Source of the DNA: Agreia pratensis
Lineage (GTDB): Bacteria > Actinomycetota > Actinomycetes > Actinomycetales > Microbacteriaceae
Assembly (NCBI RefSeq): GCF_900177685.1
Contig: NZ_FXAY01000002.1
Span: 310,001-374,000, forward strand
Direction: 5' to 3'
DNA length: 64,000 bases
Positions 18,815 to 27,803 of this stretch are shown in pieces. How positions within the stretch are numbered: the first letter of the stretch is position 1; each line of letters starts with the position of its first letter. Under the pieces are notes generated by a model. It did not search any database and had not been told where the DNA came from. It saw only the letters and a list, made by a program, of their open reading frames with translations. The position numbers were made by a program, and so were the translations under genes.

Positions 18815-20284
18815 ATGTCGCGTTCGCTCGGCCTCACCGCGGAGGCTCGCTCCGCCGTCTTCGCGCCGCTCGCCGGCCCGGGGCGCAGCGAGCAGGTCGA
18901 ACAGCGGATGCGCGAGGCCATCGTGCTCGGGCTGGTCGGGCATGGCGAGCGTCTGCCCAGAGAGACCGAGTTGGCCAGGCAGTTCGGCGTAGCGGTCTCG
19001 ACGGTGCGCGAGGCGCTCGACGCACTGCGCAATCAGGGACTCGTGCGCACCACCCGCGGACGCGACGGGGGCAGCTTCATCACGTCGAGTGAGGAGGGGC
19101 AGCGGGAGCTCCTCGCGGCCCGTCTCTCGGGGTTCTCGCGGGCGCAACTGCACGACCTCGCGCTTCAGCTCGCAGCGGTCAGCGGCACCGTCGCGGCCGC
19201 GGCCGCGACGCGCGCCACGTCGAGCGACCTCGAGAACCTGCGCTCGATCACACAGTCGATCGACTTCGGCGACGAGGTCTCGGCCCGCCGAGGGGAGGCG
19301 CTGTTCCGCGTCGAGGTCGCGGCCGCCGCACAGTCGCCGCGGCTCGTCGCCGAGGAGCTGCGTCTGCAGGCGGAGTACGGCCCCCTGCTCTGGTTCGGCA
19401 TGCGCGATCAGGATCTGCGCGATACTGTTCGGCGCGCGCAGCTCTCACTCATCGAAGCCCTCGGCGTGCGCGACGCCGCAACAGCACGGGCCATCGTCGA
19501 TGGGCAGCTGTCGACGCTGACAGCCAGCGCCATCTCGTTCGCAGATCGATCGCGGGCAGGCGCAGACGACGACGCACAGCTCGCTCCTGTCGTTCTCGCC
19601 GACTGCGCATCCCTCGTCGTCGAGACCTTCGACACCGTCTTCACCACGCTGGGGCGGGCCCGCGACGCTTTCGCCACCACCCTCGCGAGCCTCGCGCATC
19701 CGATCACCAAGGCCGCCCTCGACGGCAGCGTGCGCGCCCTCGCCGAGGCAGAGCTGGCAGACGGCGCCCAGCTCGTGATCGGCGCCGGCTTCGTGGCCAC
19801 CCCGGGATTCGTCGCCGACGCGGCCTGGCACCTCGCGTGGTGGGTGCGTCAGGCCGGCGATCCTCTTGTGCAGCGGCTGCCGCCTCGGCAGCTGGCTGTC
19901 GTCGAAGACCCGGAATCTGAGTTCTTTCGCGACTACACCCGACTCGAATGGTGGCGGGGCGTGGCGTCGGGCGAGGCGAGCCACATCACGGGCCCGTACG
20001 TCGACTACCTCTGCACCGACGAGTTCATTCTGACCCTCACCATGCCCGTGTTCGACACGTCGGGCGCGCAGCCGGGCGTCGCGGGCGTGGATGTCACGGT
20101 GTCGGCTCTCGAGGCCCGCTTCCTGGCCGCGTTCGGCCGGCTCGGCGAGCGCGTCACTCTCGTGAACGCGCAGTCGAGGGTTGTGCTGTCGACCGATCCC
20201 ACGATCGCGGCGGGAACACTGCTTGCCGAGGGCGGTGAGCGGCTGCCCTGCGGAACGCTGCCCCTCGCTCTCGTGCGCCACTGA
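18815..20284 (+). CDS. GntR-type regulator with a C-terminal Cache-like sensor domain
   Basis: 489 residues in three parts. Residues 25-95 are a GntR winged helix (LPRETELARQFGVAVSTVREALDAL, then GLVRTTRGRDGG). Residues 105-240 are helical and FCD-like. Residues 265-480 look like a dCache/PDC sensor: FFRDYTRLEWW, then GPYVDYLCTDEFILTL and GVAGVDVT, a pattern of spaced Tyr/Arg/Trp/Asp typical of amino-acid- and amine-binding dCache domains. No membrane helix is present, so the sensor must be cytoplasmic, which is unusual. It is convergent with the amine permease-oxidase operon. I infer that it senses an amine or amino acid and controls that operon. ATG follows GGGAGG. Confidence 0.75.
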   Translation: MSRSLGLTAEARSAVFAPLAGPGRSEQVEQRMREAIVLGLVGHGERLPRETELARQFGVAVSTVREALDALRNQGLVRTTRGRDGGSFITSSEEGQRELLAARLSGFSRAQLHDLALQLAAVSGTVAAAAATRATSSDLENLRSITQSIDFGDEVSARRGEALFRVEVAAAAQSPRLVAEELRLQAEYGPLLWFGMRDQDLRDTVRRAQLSLIEALGVRDAATARAIVDGQLSTLTASAISFADRSRAGADDDAQLAPVVLADCASLVVETFDTVFTTLGRARDAFATTLASLAHPITKAALDGSVRALAEAELADGAQLVIGAGFVATPGFVADAAWHLAWWVRQAGDPLVQRLPPRQLAVVEDPESEFFRDYTRLEWWRGVASGEASHITGPYVDYLCTDEFILTLTMPVFDTSGAQPGVAGVDVTVSALEARFLAAFGRLGERVTLVNAQSRVVLSTDPTIAAGTLLAEGGERLPCGTLPLALVRH

Positions 20285-20311
20285 TGTGTCGTGCTGCGAA
20301 CGGTCGGTGAA

Positions 20312-20361
20312 GTGCGGAGAATGGCCGCTTCACCTCGTGTCGAAGCGGCCATTTCCCGCAC
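20312..20361. repeat. family C hairpin between convergent genes
   Basis: GTGCGGAGAATGGCCGCTTC (20312-20331) and GAAGCGGCCATTTCCCGCAC (20342-20361) form a 20-base-pair stem with two mismatches. It is related to the hairpins at 33291-33419 and 42799-42916. Lying between the convergent regulator and permease genes, it may serve as a two-way transcription barrier. Confidence 0.8.
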
Positions 20362-20380
20362 CTCGGCGCGACGGCACCGC

Positions 20381-21949
20381 TCAGTCGGTCGATGTTCCGC
20401 GCTTCAGCGTCTTTCCGGTGAAGAACGCGGGGTTCACCGCGCGCATCACGAACATCAGTGCGACCCCCGCGAGCAGCAGGAATGCGCCGAGGATGAACAC
20501 GAGGCCGAGTCCGCCGATGTTCGAGCCGCTGCCATAGTCGGGGTTCATCGAGTCGATCAGGGTGGTCACGAAGATCACCGCGAGAATCACCCCGCCCACG
20601 AGTGGCGCGAGGAACTTGAAGAAGAACGATCGGGCACTGGAGAAGGCCTCTTTACGGAAATACCAGACGCACGCGAGAGCGGTGACTCCGTAGTAGAAGC
20701 AAATCATCATGCCCAGCGTCAGGATGGTGTCGGTGAGCACATCGTTCGACAGCACCCGCATCACGGCGTAGAAGCCCCAGGCCACGACGCCCGCGATGAT
20801 GGTGGCGAAGCCCGGTGACTTGAAGCGCGGGCTGATCGATGCGAACCGCTTCGGGAAGGCCTGGTAGTGGCCCATCGCCAGCATCGTGCGCGCGGGGCCG
20901 ACGAAGGTCGACTGCAGCGAGGCGGCCGAGCTCGACAGAACTGCGAGAGACAGCAGGATGGCGAAGGGTCCCATGATCGGTCCGGCCAGCGCCGCGAAGA
21001 CGTTGCCCGAGATGTCTTCGTTGCCGAGCCCGAGTTCACCGGCACCGATGCCCGAGAACATGAGGCTCGCGACCGCCACGAGGATGTAGAGAACGAAGAT
21101 GATGCCGACGGTCAGTGTCGCCGCGCGACCCGGCGTGGTCTTCGGGTTCTTCGTCTCCTCGTTCATCGTGAGCGTCACATCCCAGCCCCAGAAGATGAAG
21201 ATCGAGAGCGAGACGCCGGCCGCGAAGGCCGAGAATGAGGCAACACCGAAGGGGTTGAACCACTCGATACTGAAGGGCGTCGCGTCGAAGGCAGAGCCGT
21301 CGGCGAAGTGGACGATGGCGGCGATCGCGAACCAGACGAGCACCACGAGTTGGAAGCCGACCAGCCAGTACTGCAGTGACTTCGTCGTCTCCATGCCTCG
21401 ATACGAGACGTAGCAGGCGCCCACCATGAAGACCAGACAGGTGAGGATGTTGATGGGCACGTTTGCGGCGAGATCTGCGATGTCGGGGTTCTGGCTTATC
21501 TGCGAGATCGCAAGATAGAGAAAGTCGACGGCGACTCCAGCGAGGTTCGAGAGCACCACCACCGTGGCGACGATCAGGCCCCATCCGCCGAGCCAGCCGA
21601 GCCACGGACCGAAGGCGCGCGTCGCCCAGGTGAACGACGTGCCGCTGTCGGGCATGGCGTTGTTCAGTTCGCGGTAGCCGAGCGCCACCAAAAGCATGGG
21701 CAGGAAGCCCACAAGGAAGATGCCGGGCATCTGCGTTCCGACGGCGGCGGCAGTCGGGCCGAGTGACGCCGTCAACGTGTACGCCGGCGCGATGCACGAG
21801 ATGCCGATGACGGTGGCTCCGAGCAGACCGATGGAGCCGGCCGAGAGACCTTTCGACGAGAGACCCGTCTTCGCATCCGCGGCGTCGATGAAATCAACGC
21901 CGGCGTCGTTCCCTGAGCCTGTCGATGGGGCTGTGTTCTTGCGTGCCAT
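20381..21949 (-). CDS. APC-family amino acid / amine permease
   Basis: 522-residue secondary transporter with about 12-14 helices. The first helix carries ATVIGISCIAPAYTLTA, an APC-superfamily substrate-loop pattern, and the first loops contain ALGYRELNNAMPDSG. It is last in the amine-catabolism run (aldehyde dehydrogenase, gabT, amine oxidase, uspA, permease), so import of a biogenic amine or amino acid is likely. Residues 7-14 (APSTGSGN) of the cytoplasmic tail are encoded by a half copy of palindromic repeat family A, the same peptide seen in GrpE. ATG is preceded by AGAAGGA. Confidence 0.87.
   Translation of the reverse strand: MARKNTAPSTGSGNDAGVDFIDAADAKTGLSSKGLSAGSIGLLGATVIGISCIAPAYTLTASLGPTAAAVGTQMPGIFLVGFLPMLLVALGYRELNNAMPDSGTSFTWATRAFGPWLGWLGGWGLIVATVVVLSNLAGVAVDFLYLAISQISQNPDIADLAANVPINILTCLVFMVGACYVSYRGMETTKSLQYWLVGFQLVVLVWFAIAAIVHFADGSAFDATPFSIEWFNPFGVASFSAFAAGVSLSIFIFWGWDVTLTMNEETKNPKTTPGRAATLTVGIIFVLYILVAVASLMFSGIGAGELGLGNEDISGNVFAALAGPIMGPFAILLSLAVLSSSAASLQSTFVGPARTMLAMGHYQAFPKRFASISPRFKSPGFATIIAGVVAWGFYAVMRVLSNDVLTDTILTLGMMICFYYGVTALACVWYFRKEAFSSARSFFFKFLAPLVGGVILAVIFVTTLIDSMNPDYGSGSNIGGLGLVFILGAFLLLAGVALMFVMRAVNPAFFTGKTLKRGTSTD
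21906..21930. repeat. family A half-repeat inside the permease coding sequence
   Basis: One arm (GTTCCCTGAGCCTGTCGATG) of the palindrome seen at 12187-12236 and 12811-12866. On the - strand it is read as PSTGSGN in the protein N-terminus. The second arm is missing or has diverged beyond recognition. Confidence 0.75.
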
Positions 21950-21975
21950 GATCGAATCCTTCTGCTGAGAGGGCG

Positions 21976-22833
21976 CTACGCGGCGTCGTTGGGAACGACG
22001 ATGAGGGGCACGGGAAGGGAGTGCAGCATGCGATTCGCCGTGGTGCCGAGGAAGATGCGGCTCGGGGATGCGAGTCGGCTCGACCCGACGAAGGCGATCT
22101 CGTCGTCGCGCCAGCCGAGGGCCTCGACGGCGGCCTCGACGGTGGGGCCCTCCGCGACCTCTGTCGAGAGGATGCCCTCGGTCTTCTCCCGCTCGGAGAA
22201 GTAGTCGAGCACAGTCAGAAGGTGCTCATCGCTGGTGACGGGGCGAGACTCTCCCGCTCCGACCTCGACCAGGGTCACGAAGCGTAGCTCGACATCGAGA
22301 CCCTCGGAGATCGAGACCATCGAATCGAGCAGAGCCTGCCAGCCCGATCGCGTTCCGATCGCGCAGGTTATACGGCTGATGCGCTCCGGCGCTCGATAGC
22401 CGCGCGGCGCGAGTGCGACGGGCACGGGAGAGGCGTGCAGGAGGGCGTTCGCCACGCTGCCGATCGAGAAGCGCTGCAGGAGTCCCGAGCGTGCCGCACC
22501 GACGACGATGCGGTCGGAGTCGAATGCCTGGGCCGCTTCGATGAGGCCTTCCGAGGTGGACTCGGCCCACAGCACATGGGTCGTGGCCGTCACATCCGCG
22601 GGAACTTTCTGGATGGCCTCATCCAGCCACAGTTGCGCCTGCTGGGCGATGATGCCCTCGTAGTCTGCGGCGGATGTCGGCACCTTGGCGGGCACCCCGG
22701 TGCTCTGCGGCAGAACGAGGCAGATGCGGAGCTCGGAGTCGGTGAGCCGCGCGAGCGCGATGCCCAGTTCGATGGCCTCCCGCCCGCGCTCGGTCGCTTC
22801 GTATGCCACGACGTAATTGGCTGTGTGGGTCAC
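21976..22833 (-). CDS. universal stress protein, tandem UspA domains
   Basis: 285 residues with two UspA folds. The first ends in an ATP-loop-like GAARSGLLQRFSIGSVANALLHASPVPV (about 112-139, G-2x-G-9x-G-S/T pattern), the second in GSSRLASPSRIFLGTTANRMLHSLPVPLIV. GTG start preceded by AAGGAG. It lies between the amine oxidase and the permease on the same strand, 34 bases from the former, so it is co-transcribed; a role in modulating transport or catabolism under stress is only an inference from position. Confidence 0.9.
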   Translation of the reverse strand: MTHTANYVVAYEATERGREAIELGIALARLTDSELRICLVLPQSTGVPAKVPTSAADYEGIIAQQAQLWLDEAIQKVPADVTATTHVLWAESTSEGLIEAAQAFDSDRIVVGAARSGLLQRFSIGSVANALLHASPVPVALAPRGYRAPERISRITCAIGTRSGWQALLDSMVSISEGLDVELRFVTLVEVGAGESRPVTSDEHLLTVLDYFSEREKTEGILSTEVAEGPTVEAAVEALGWRDDEIAFVGSSRLASPSRIFLGTTANRMLHSLPVPLIVVPNDAA

Positions 22834-22867
22834 TGGTGAGCTCCTTCGCTCTCGAGACGTGTGCTGC

Positions 22868-24790
22868 TCAGTGCATGTGACCGGGTGCGCAGTGAGCGCC
22901 CGGACTCGGCTCCACGTCGATCGACGGGTTGCGGTCGAAGAACGAGACGGGCTTCATCCAGAACGAGACAGTGTCGCTCGGCATGATCGGCCAGTCCTCC
23001 TGGCGCGTGATGTGGTGGATGCCGAAGACGTACCAGAGCACGAGGTCGGTGTTGCGGACGGGGCGTTCTGCCTGGATCCACTCGGGCAGGCCGTGGTCGA
23101 CGCCGCTCTGGTTCACGAACTCACCGCTCGGCCAGCGCTCGTTCTCGTCGTTCGGTGTGACCCACACGGTGTGACCGATCACCTGTGCGCGTTCGAGAAC
23201 GGCCGAACCGGGGGCGAAGAACGACGGGATCGCTCCTCCCGGAACCAGCTTGTAGGCGACCTGGTTGCCGATCGTATTGCGCTTGTTCTCGTTGACGACC
23301 TTCCACGCGCGCTGCGTGTTCCAGTCGAAGTCGTCGTGACCCTCGACCTCGATCGGGGTGTTCGCTTGCACCAGAGCGAGCCCGTGCGGGTTCTCGTCGG
23401 AGATCGGCACGATCTGCGTCTCGGAGCGTACGACGGTGTTCTCTGTGCCGTCGATGTCGAGGTCCATGCGGGCCACGATGAAGTGCTGGTGGAACGGCGC
23501 GTACGTGCGGTTGTCGACCAGCGTTCCGTGAGGGTGGGCCTGGCCCTCGTCGATATGAGTGACGACCATGATGCCTGTGGCACGCACCTCGCACTCGATG
23601 TTGCCGTCTTGGTAGAAGCGCCAGTAGACGAGATATTCGTAGTTCGCCACCGTCACGTGGAACGAAACGACGAGCCTGCGCATGCGGCGCACCTCGGCGC
23701 CCGCATCGTGGTCGACGTGCTTCCACAGCACGGCATTGTCTTCTTCGTGAACGCAGAACGCGTTCGGAATCGCGTACGGCTCACCCTTCGAGTCGTGCAT
23801 CACGGCGTCGATGTAGCGGATCTCGCCCAGGCAGTCGCATCCGAGTTCGAGCGACGTTGTCATGAAGCCGAGGCCCCACTCGCCGATGTCGAACGCGGTG
23901 CGGCGGAAGTGGTCGACGCTCGGGTCGCGATACGGCACCACCATCTCGGAGAACGAGAGACGGTTCGCGATCGAGCGCACCTCGTCGCCGTCTTTGTACG
24001 AGATGGAATGCAGGGTCATGCCCTCGCGGTAGTTGAACCCCACTCGCAGCGACCAGTTCTGCCACTCGATGAGGTTGCCGTCGACCTCGACGCTCGTGCC
24101 CTCGGGCTGCACGATGTCGAGCGGCTTGAGTGGTGGACGCTTGTAGTGCTCGCGGATGCGCTCGGGAATCAGGTGCGGCACGTACTCGCCCATGATCTCG
24201 GGCTTGTCGACCGTGAAGCTGTCTTCGATCTCGAGCAGCTCCATGCTGTTGACGTCGATCACGCAGTGGAAGCCGTTCACCGGGCCGGCGTAGGGGTTTG
24301 CGCCGGGCTGCGACTTGACCCAGGTGTCGCTCCAGCCGAGTCGGCGCCCCTTGTACTTCTCCGGGATCACGGCTGCGCCGTACGTCCATGTGTCCATGAA
24401 CACGAGGTCGAGGTCGGTGATGCCGCGCTTGGCGAGGGCTGCGATCACCTCGGGGTTGGCGCGCAGCACGGCGTCGGCCTCCTCCCACTCGTCGACGGTG
24501 AAGTTGGCCTGCACATCGGGCACGTGCGTGTACTCGAGCAGGGCGTCGGATGCGAGTGAGACGACCGCGATGTAGGTCGCGTTCTCGGCACGGTTCAGCA
24601 CCACGAGTCGGGCACGACGGTCGGGAACCGTGCCGTCGGTCTCGAACTGCCTGACGGCGGCCTTCGATGGCTCGACCATCTCGATCGATGCGAAGCGCCA
24701 GCCGTCGCCGACGCCCTTCTCGCGCTTCAGAATGCCGGATGCCGCACGAAACTCGTCGGCGTTCAGCGGGTCGAGTGGGTGGAATGTCAT
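22868..24790 (-). CDS. copper amine oxidase (primary-amine oxidase)
   Basis: Oxidises primary amines to aldehydes, releasing ammonia and hydrogen peroxide. 640 residues, close in length to Arthrobacter globiformis enzymes. The topaquinone precursor Tyr384 lies in VANYEYLVYW. Copper ligands are HQH near 432 and a histidine in GIHHITRQEDWPIMP near 590. The base aspartate lies in FDIGEW near 300, and the disulphide segment CDCLGEIRYID is present. Substrate may be phenylethylamine, tyramine or histamine as in Arthrobacter; the neighbouring gabT and aldehyde dehydrogenase suggest putrescine. Peroxide formed would explain a linked stress protein. No signal peptide is visible. Confidence 0.92.
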   Translation of the reverse strand: MTFHPLDPLNADEFRAASGILKREKGVGDGWRFASIEMVEPSKAAVRQFETDGTVPDRRARLVVLNRAENATYIAVVSLASDALLEYTHVPDVQANFTVDEWEEADAVLRANPEVIAALAKRGITDLDLVFMDTWTYGAAVIPEKYKGRRLGWSDTWVKSQPGANPYAGPVNGFHCVIDVNSMELLEIEDSFTVDKPEIMGEYVPHLIPERIREHYKRPPLKPLDIVQPEGTSVEVDGNLIEWQNWSLRVGFNYREGMTLHSISYKDGDEVRSIANRLSFSEMVVPYRDPSVDHFRRTAFDIGEWGLGFMTTSLELGCDCLGEIRYIDAVMHDSKGEPYAIPNAFCVHEEDNAVLWKHVDHDAGAEVRRMRRLVVSFHVTVANYEYLVYWRFYQDGNIECEVRATGIMVVTHIDEGQAHPHGTLVDNRTYAPFHQHFIVARMDLDIDGTENTVVRSETQIVPISDENPHGLALVQANTPIEVEGHDDFDWNTQRAWKVVNENKRNTIGNQVAYKLVPGGAIPSFFAPGSAVLERAQVIGHTVWVTPNDENERWPSGEFVNQSGVDHGLPEWIQAERPVRNTDLVLWYVFGIHHITRQEDWPIMPSDTVSFWMKPVSFFDRNPSIDVEPSPGAHCAPGHMH

Positions 24791-24812
24791 GGGTTCAGTC
24801 TTTCTCTGTTGT

Positions 24813-24904
24813 CGCTGGTCGAGTAGTCGCGCGAGGAACGAGCCGGCGTATCGAGACCCGCCGCGGTGATCTCGATACGTTCGTGCCTCGCTACTCGATC
24901 AGCG
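24813..24904. repeat. family B inverted repeat, copy 1
   Basis: Arm 1 at 24813-24858 runs from CGCTGGTCGAGTAG to CGTATCGAGACC; arm 2 at 24869-24904 is its inverse, from ATCTCGATACG to CTACTCGATCAGCG. The second arm overlaps the 3' end of gabT and supplies its last codons and TAG stop. Other copies are at 39229, 46995 and 61317. Confidence 0.85.
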
Positions 24905-26237
24905 CGTTCATGCGGACGGCGTCTTCGAGCACACTGATTCCCTCGAGAAGCAGCGCATCGTCGATGACCAGCGAGGGGAGGAGGCGGATGACATTGCCGT
25001 AGGTTCCGCAGGTGAGAATGATGACGCCCGACTCGAGAGCGGCAGCAGCGACGCGTCTGGTGATGTCGGCATCCGGTTCTGTGGTGCCGGGACGCACGAA
25101 CTCGATCGCGAGCATCGCTCCTCTGCCGCGCACGTCGCCGATGACGCCGGTCGCATCGGCCAGGGCGTGCAGTCGGGGCAGCACGATCTCCTCGATGTGT
25201 CGCGCGCGGCCGGCCAGGTCGTGCTCGCGCATCTGGGCGATGGATGCGACTGCCGCGGCACACGCGATCGGGTTGCCGCCGTAGGTGCCTCCGAGGCCGC
25301 CGGGATGCACGGCATCCATCAGCTCGGCCCGGCCGACGACGGCTGCCAGCGGGAGCCCGCCCGCGATGCCCTTGGCGAGGGTGAGGATGTCGGGAACGAT
25401 GCCCTCGTCGTCGCTGGCGAACCAGGAGCCCGTGCGGGCGAAGCCCGTCTGCACCTCGTCGGCGATGAACACGACTCCGTTGGCCGTGGCCCAGGCGCTG
25501 AGGGTCGGGAGGAATCCGGGCGCGGGCACGATGAAGCCGCCCTCGCCCTGGATGGGCTCGATGATGAGCGCGGCGACCTGGTCGCCGCCCAGCTGCTTCT
25601 CGATGGCGAGGATGGCCCGCTTCGCGGCGTCGACGCCCGAGAGGCCGGCCTCATCGCGGAAGGGATACGACATGGGCATGCGGTAGACCTCGGGCGCGAA
25701 CGGCCCGAAGTTGGTCTTGTACGGCATGGCCTTGGCGGTGAGTGCCATGGTGAGGTTCGTGCGGCCGTGATAGGCGTGGTCGAAGGCGACGACCGCATCG
25801 CGACCCGTGGCGAGCCGGGCGACCTTGATCGCGTTCTCGACCGCCTCCGCACCCGAGTTGAAGAGCGCCGAGCGCTTCTCGTGGTCACCGGGAGTCAGCT
25901 CTGCAAGCAGTTCGGCGACCTCGACGTAGCCCTCGTAGGGCGTGATCGTGAAGCAGGTGTGCGCGAAGTGGGTGGACTGCTCGGTGACCGCCGCGGCGAC
26001 GGCCGGGTTGGATGCTCCGACACTGGTGACCGCGATGCCGGCGCCCAGGTCGATGAACGAGTTGCCGTCGACATCGACGACGACCCCGCCGTCGGCATCC
26101 GCCGCATAGACGGGAACGAGCGACGAGACGCCGGCCGACACGGCCTTGCGGCGGCGCTCGGTGAGAGCGGCCGACTTCGGCCCGGGGAAAGCTCCCGTGA
26201 TGCGCCGTTCCTGCGGCAGGCGATGCGTGATGGTCAT
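24891..26237 (-). CDS. gabT: 4-aminobutyrate aminotransferase
   Basis: PLP enzyme moving the amino group of GABA to 2-oxoglutarate, giving succinate semialdehyde. 448 residues of class III aminotransferase: SGAEAVENAIK (about 117-127), FIADEVQTGFARTG (about 251-264) with the PLP aspartate, and the lysine in LTLAKGIAGGLP (about 280-291). The AAGGAGAG ribosome-binding site lies eight bases before the ATG. It sits 10 bases after the aldehyde dehydrogenase, so the two are one transcript. The C-terminus LIE and stop codon come from repeat family B. Confidence 0.92.
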   Translation of the reverse strand: MTITHRLPQERRITGAFPGPKSAALTERRRKAVSAGVSSLVPVYAADADGGVVVDVDGNSFIDLGAGIAVTSVGASNPAVAAAVTEQSTHFAHTCFTITPYEGYVEVAELLAELTPGDHEKRSALFNSGAEAVENAIKVARLATGRDAVVAFDHAYHGRTNLTMALTAKAMPYKTNFGPFAPEVYRMPMSYPFRDEAGLSGVDAAKRAILAIEKQLGGDQVAALIIEPIQGEGGFIVPAPGFLPTLSAWATANGVVFIADEVQTGFARTGSWFASDDEGIVPDILTLAKGIAGGLPLAAVVGRAELMDAVHPGGLGGTYGGNPIACAAAVASIAQMREHDLAGRARHIEEIVLPRLHALADATGVIGDVRGRGAMLAIEFVRPGTTEPDADITRRVAAAALESGVIILTCGTYGNVIRLLPSLVIDDALLLEGISVLEDAVRMNALIE

Positions 26238-26247
26238 GGGACTCTCC

Positions 26248-27678
26248 TTATTCGAGCGACGACATCACGTGCTTGATGCGCGTGTAGTCCTCGACGCCGT
26301 ACATCGACAGGTCTTTGCCGTAGCCCGAGTACTTGAATCCGCCGTGCGGCATCTCGGCGGTGAGCAGGATGTGCGTGTTGATCCAGACGGCGCCGAAATC
26401 GAGATCGCGCGAGACGCGCATCGCGGTGGCGTGGTCGGTCGTCCAGACGCTGGAGGCGAGGGCGTAGCGCACGTCGTTCGCGAGCTCGACCGCCTCGTCT
26501 TCTGTGCTGAACTTCTGCACCGTGATGACCGGCCCGAACGTCTCGTCTTGAACGATGTCGTCGCTCTGCAGCACATTCGTGATGACGGTGGGCTCGAAGA
26601 AGAAGCCCGTGGTTCCTACCCGGTGGCCACCGGTAGCGATGACGGCGTGGTCGGGAAGCGACTCGACCTTGGTGACGACGTCGGTGAAGTGGTTGATGTT
26701 GTTGAGTGGGCCGAAGTAGTTCTCGCTGTCGTCGGCACTGCCTGTCTTGCGTTCTTTCGCCTCGCTCGACAGCGCTTCGACGAGCTCGTCGTGGATCGAC
26801 TCGTGAACGAGCACGCGGGTGATCGCTGTGCAGTCCTGGCCGGCGTTGTAGAACGAGAAGTCGGCGATGGCTGCGGCCGTCTTCGCCACGTCGACATCGC
26901 CGAACACCACGGCGGGGGCTTTTCCGCCGAGCTCGAGGTGGGCGCGCTTGAGAGTCTTGGCCGCGCCGGATGCGACGGCCATCCCCGCACGCACTGATCC
27001 GGTGATCGACACCAGACCCGGAGTGGGATGATCGACGATCGCGGCGCCTGTGGAGCCGTTGCCGAGAACGATATTGAGCACGCCGTCGGGCAGAATGCCC
27101 TGGCTGATGCGAGCGAGCTCGAGCGTGGACTCCGGGGTGGTGTCGCTGGGCTTCAGCACGATCGTGTTGCCGGTTGCGAGGGCCGGGCCGATCTTCCAGA
27201 TCGCCATGAGGAATGGGAAGTTCCAGGGGGTGACCTGGCCGACCACGCCGATCGGCTCGCGGCGCACATACGAGGTCGTGCCCTCGATGTATTCGCCGGC
27301 GCTCTTGCCCTCGAGCAGGCGGGCGGCTCCGGCAAAGAAACGGATCTGGTCTGCGCCGGCCTCGACCTCGTCGGTGCGAATGGTGTCACGGGGCTGTCCG
27401 GTGTTGCGATGCTGGGCCTCGACGAGCGCGTCGGCGTTGGCTTCGATCGCGTCGGCGAGCTTGAGCAGAGCGAGCTGGCGGGCGCTGGGCGTGAGCCGGG
27501 CCCACGGCTTGAAGGCGGCCTTGGCGGCCTTCATCGCGAGGTCGACGTCGTCTGGCGAAGAGACGGGAGCCTGTGCCACTGTCTCGCCGGTGGCCGGATT
27601 GACGATGTCGAGCAGCTCTGTGCCCCGCGGGTGAACGAACTGGCCGTCGATGAAGTTCTGGAGCGTAGGCGTAGACAC
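26248..27678 (-). CDS. gamma-aminobutyraldehyde-type dehydrogenase
   Basis: NAD(P)-dependent aldehyde dehydrogenase, 476 residues from the GTG at 27678, which has GAGG nine bases upstream; an ATG three codons earlier is possible. Motifs: TPWNFPFLMAIWKIGPALATGN (about 146-167), catalytic Glu in LELGGKAPAVVF (about 246-257) and catalytic Cys in NAGQDCTA (about 278-285). The GQDCTA form, rather than GQxCxx of other branches, is typical of aminobutyraldehyde dehydrogenases (PatD/Prr). First gene of the amine operon; converts the amine-oxidase product to GABA for GabT. Confidence 0.88.
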   Translation of the reverse strand: MSTPTLQNFIDGQFVHPRGTELLDIVNPATGETVAQAPVSSPDDVDLAMKAAKAAFKPWARLTPSARQLALLKLADAIEANADALVEAQHRNTGQPRDTIRTDEVEAGADQIRFFAGAARLLEGKSAGEYIEGTTSYVRREPIGVVGQVTPWNFPFLMAIWKIGPALATGNTIVLKPSDTTPESTLELARISQGILPDGVLNIVLGNGSTGAAIVDHPTPGLVSITGSVRAGMAVASGAAKTLKRAHLELGGKAPAVVFGDVDVAKTAAAIADFSFYNAGQDCTAITRVLVHESIHDELVEALSSEAKERKTGSADDSENYFGPLNNINHFTDVVTKVESLPDHAVIATGGHRVGTTGFFFEPTVITNVLQSDDIVQDETFGPVITVQKFSTEDEAVELANDVRYALASSVWTTDHATAMRVSRDLDFGAVWINTHILLTAEMPHGGFKYSGYGKDLSMYGVEDYTRIKHVMSSLE

Positions 27679-27739
27679 GGATCTCATCCTCTGCATCGAG
27701 TGGTGGAACAACCGGGCGGCTGGGGCAAGTCTGGCATCA

Positions 27740-27795
27740 CCCGCGTCGCTGCGGCGATCGGATCTATAAAGATTCGATTCCGAATGTTATCACTC
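27740..27795 (-). promoter_or_regulatory. AT-rich promoter with palindromes before the amine operon
   Basis: A clear drop in GC content marks this stretch. It contains ATCT-ATAA-AGAT (27762-27773) and ATTCG-ATTC-CGAAT (27772-27785); read on the - strand it offers a TATAGA -10 with TGATAA about 18 bases upstream. The string GTGATA followed by TCG and AATC also occurs before the GntR-Cache gene (18780-18797), so these may be its operators. This is inference from pattern and position. Confidence 0.5.
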
Positions 27796-27803
27796 GGTCG
27801 TCG

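Noticed and set aside
24813-24904. Family B repeats as insertion sequences
   Set aside because: The elements are only about 95 bases, contain no open frame, and no transposase lies in the window.
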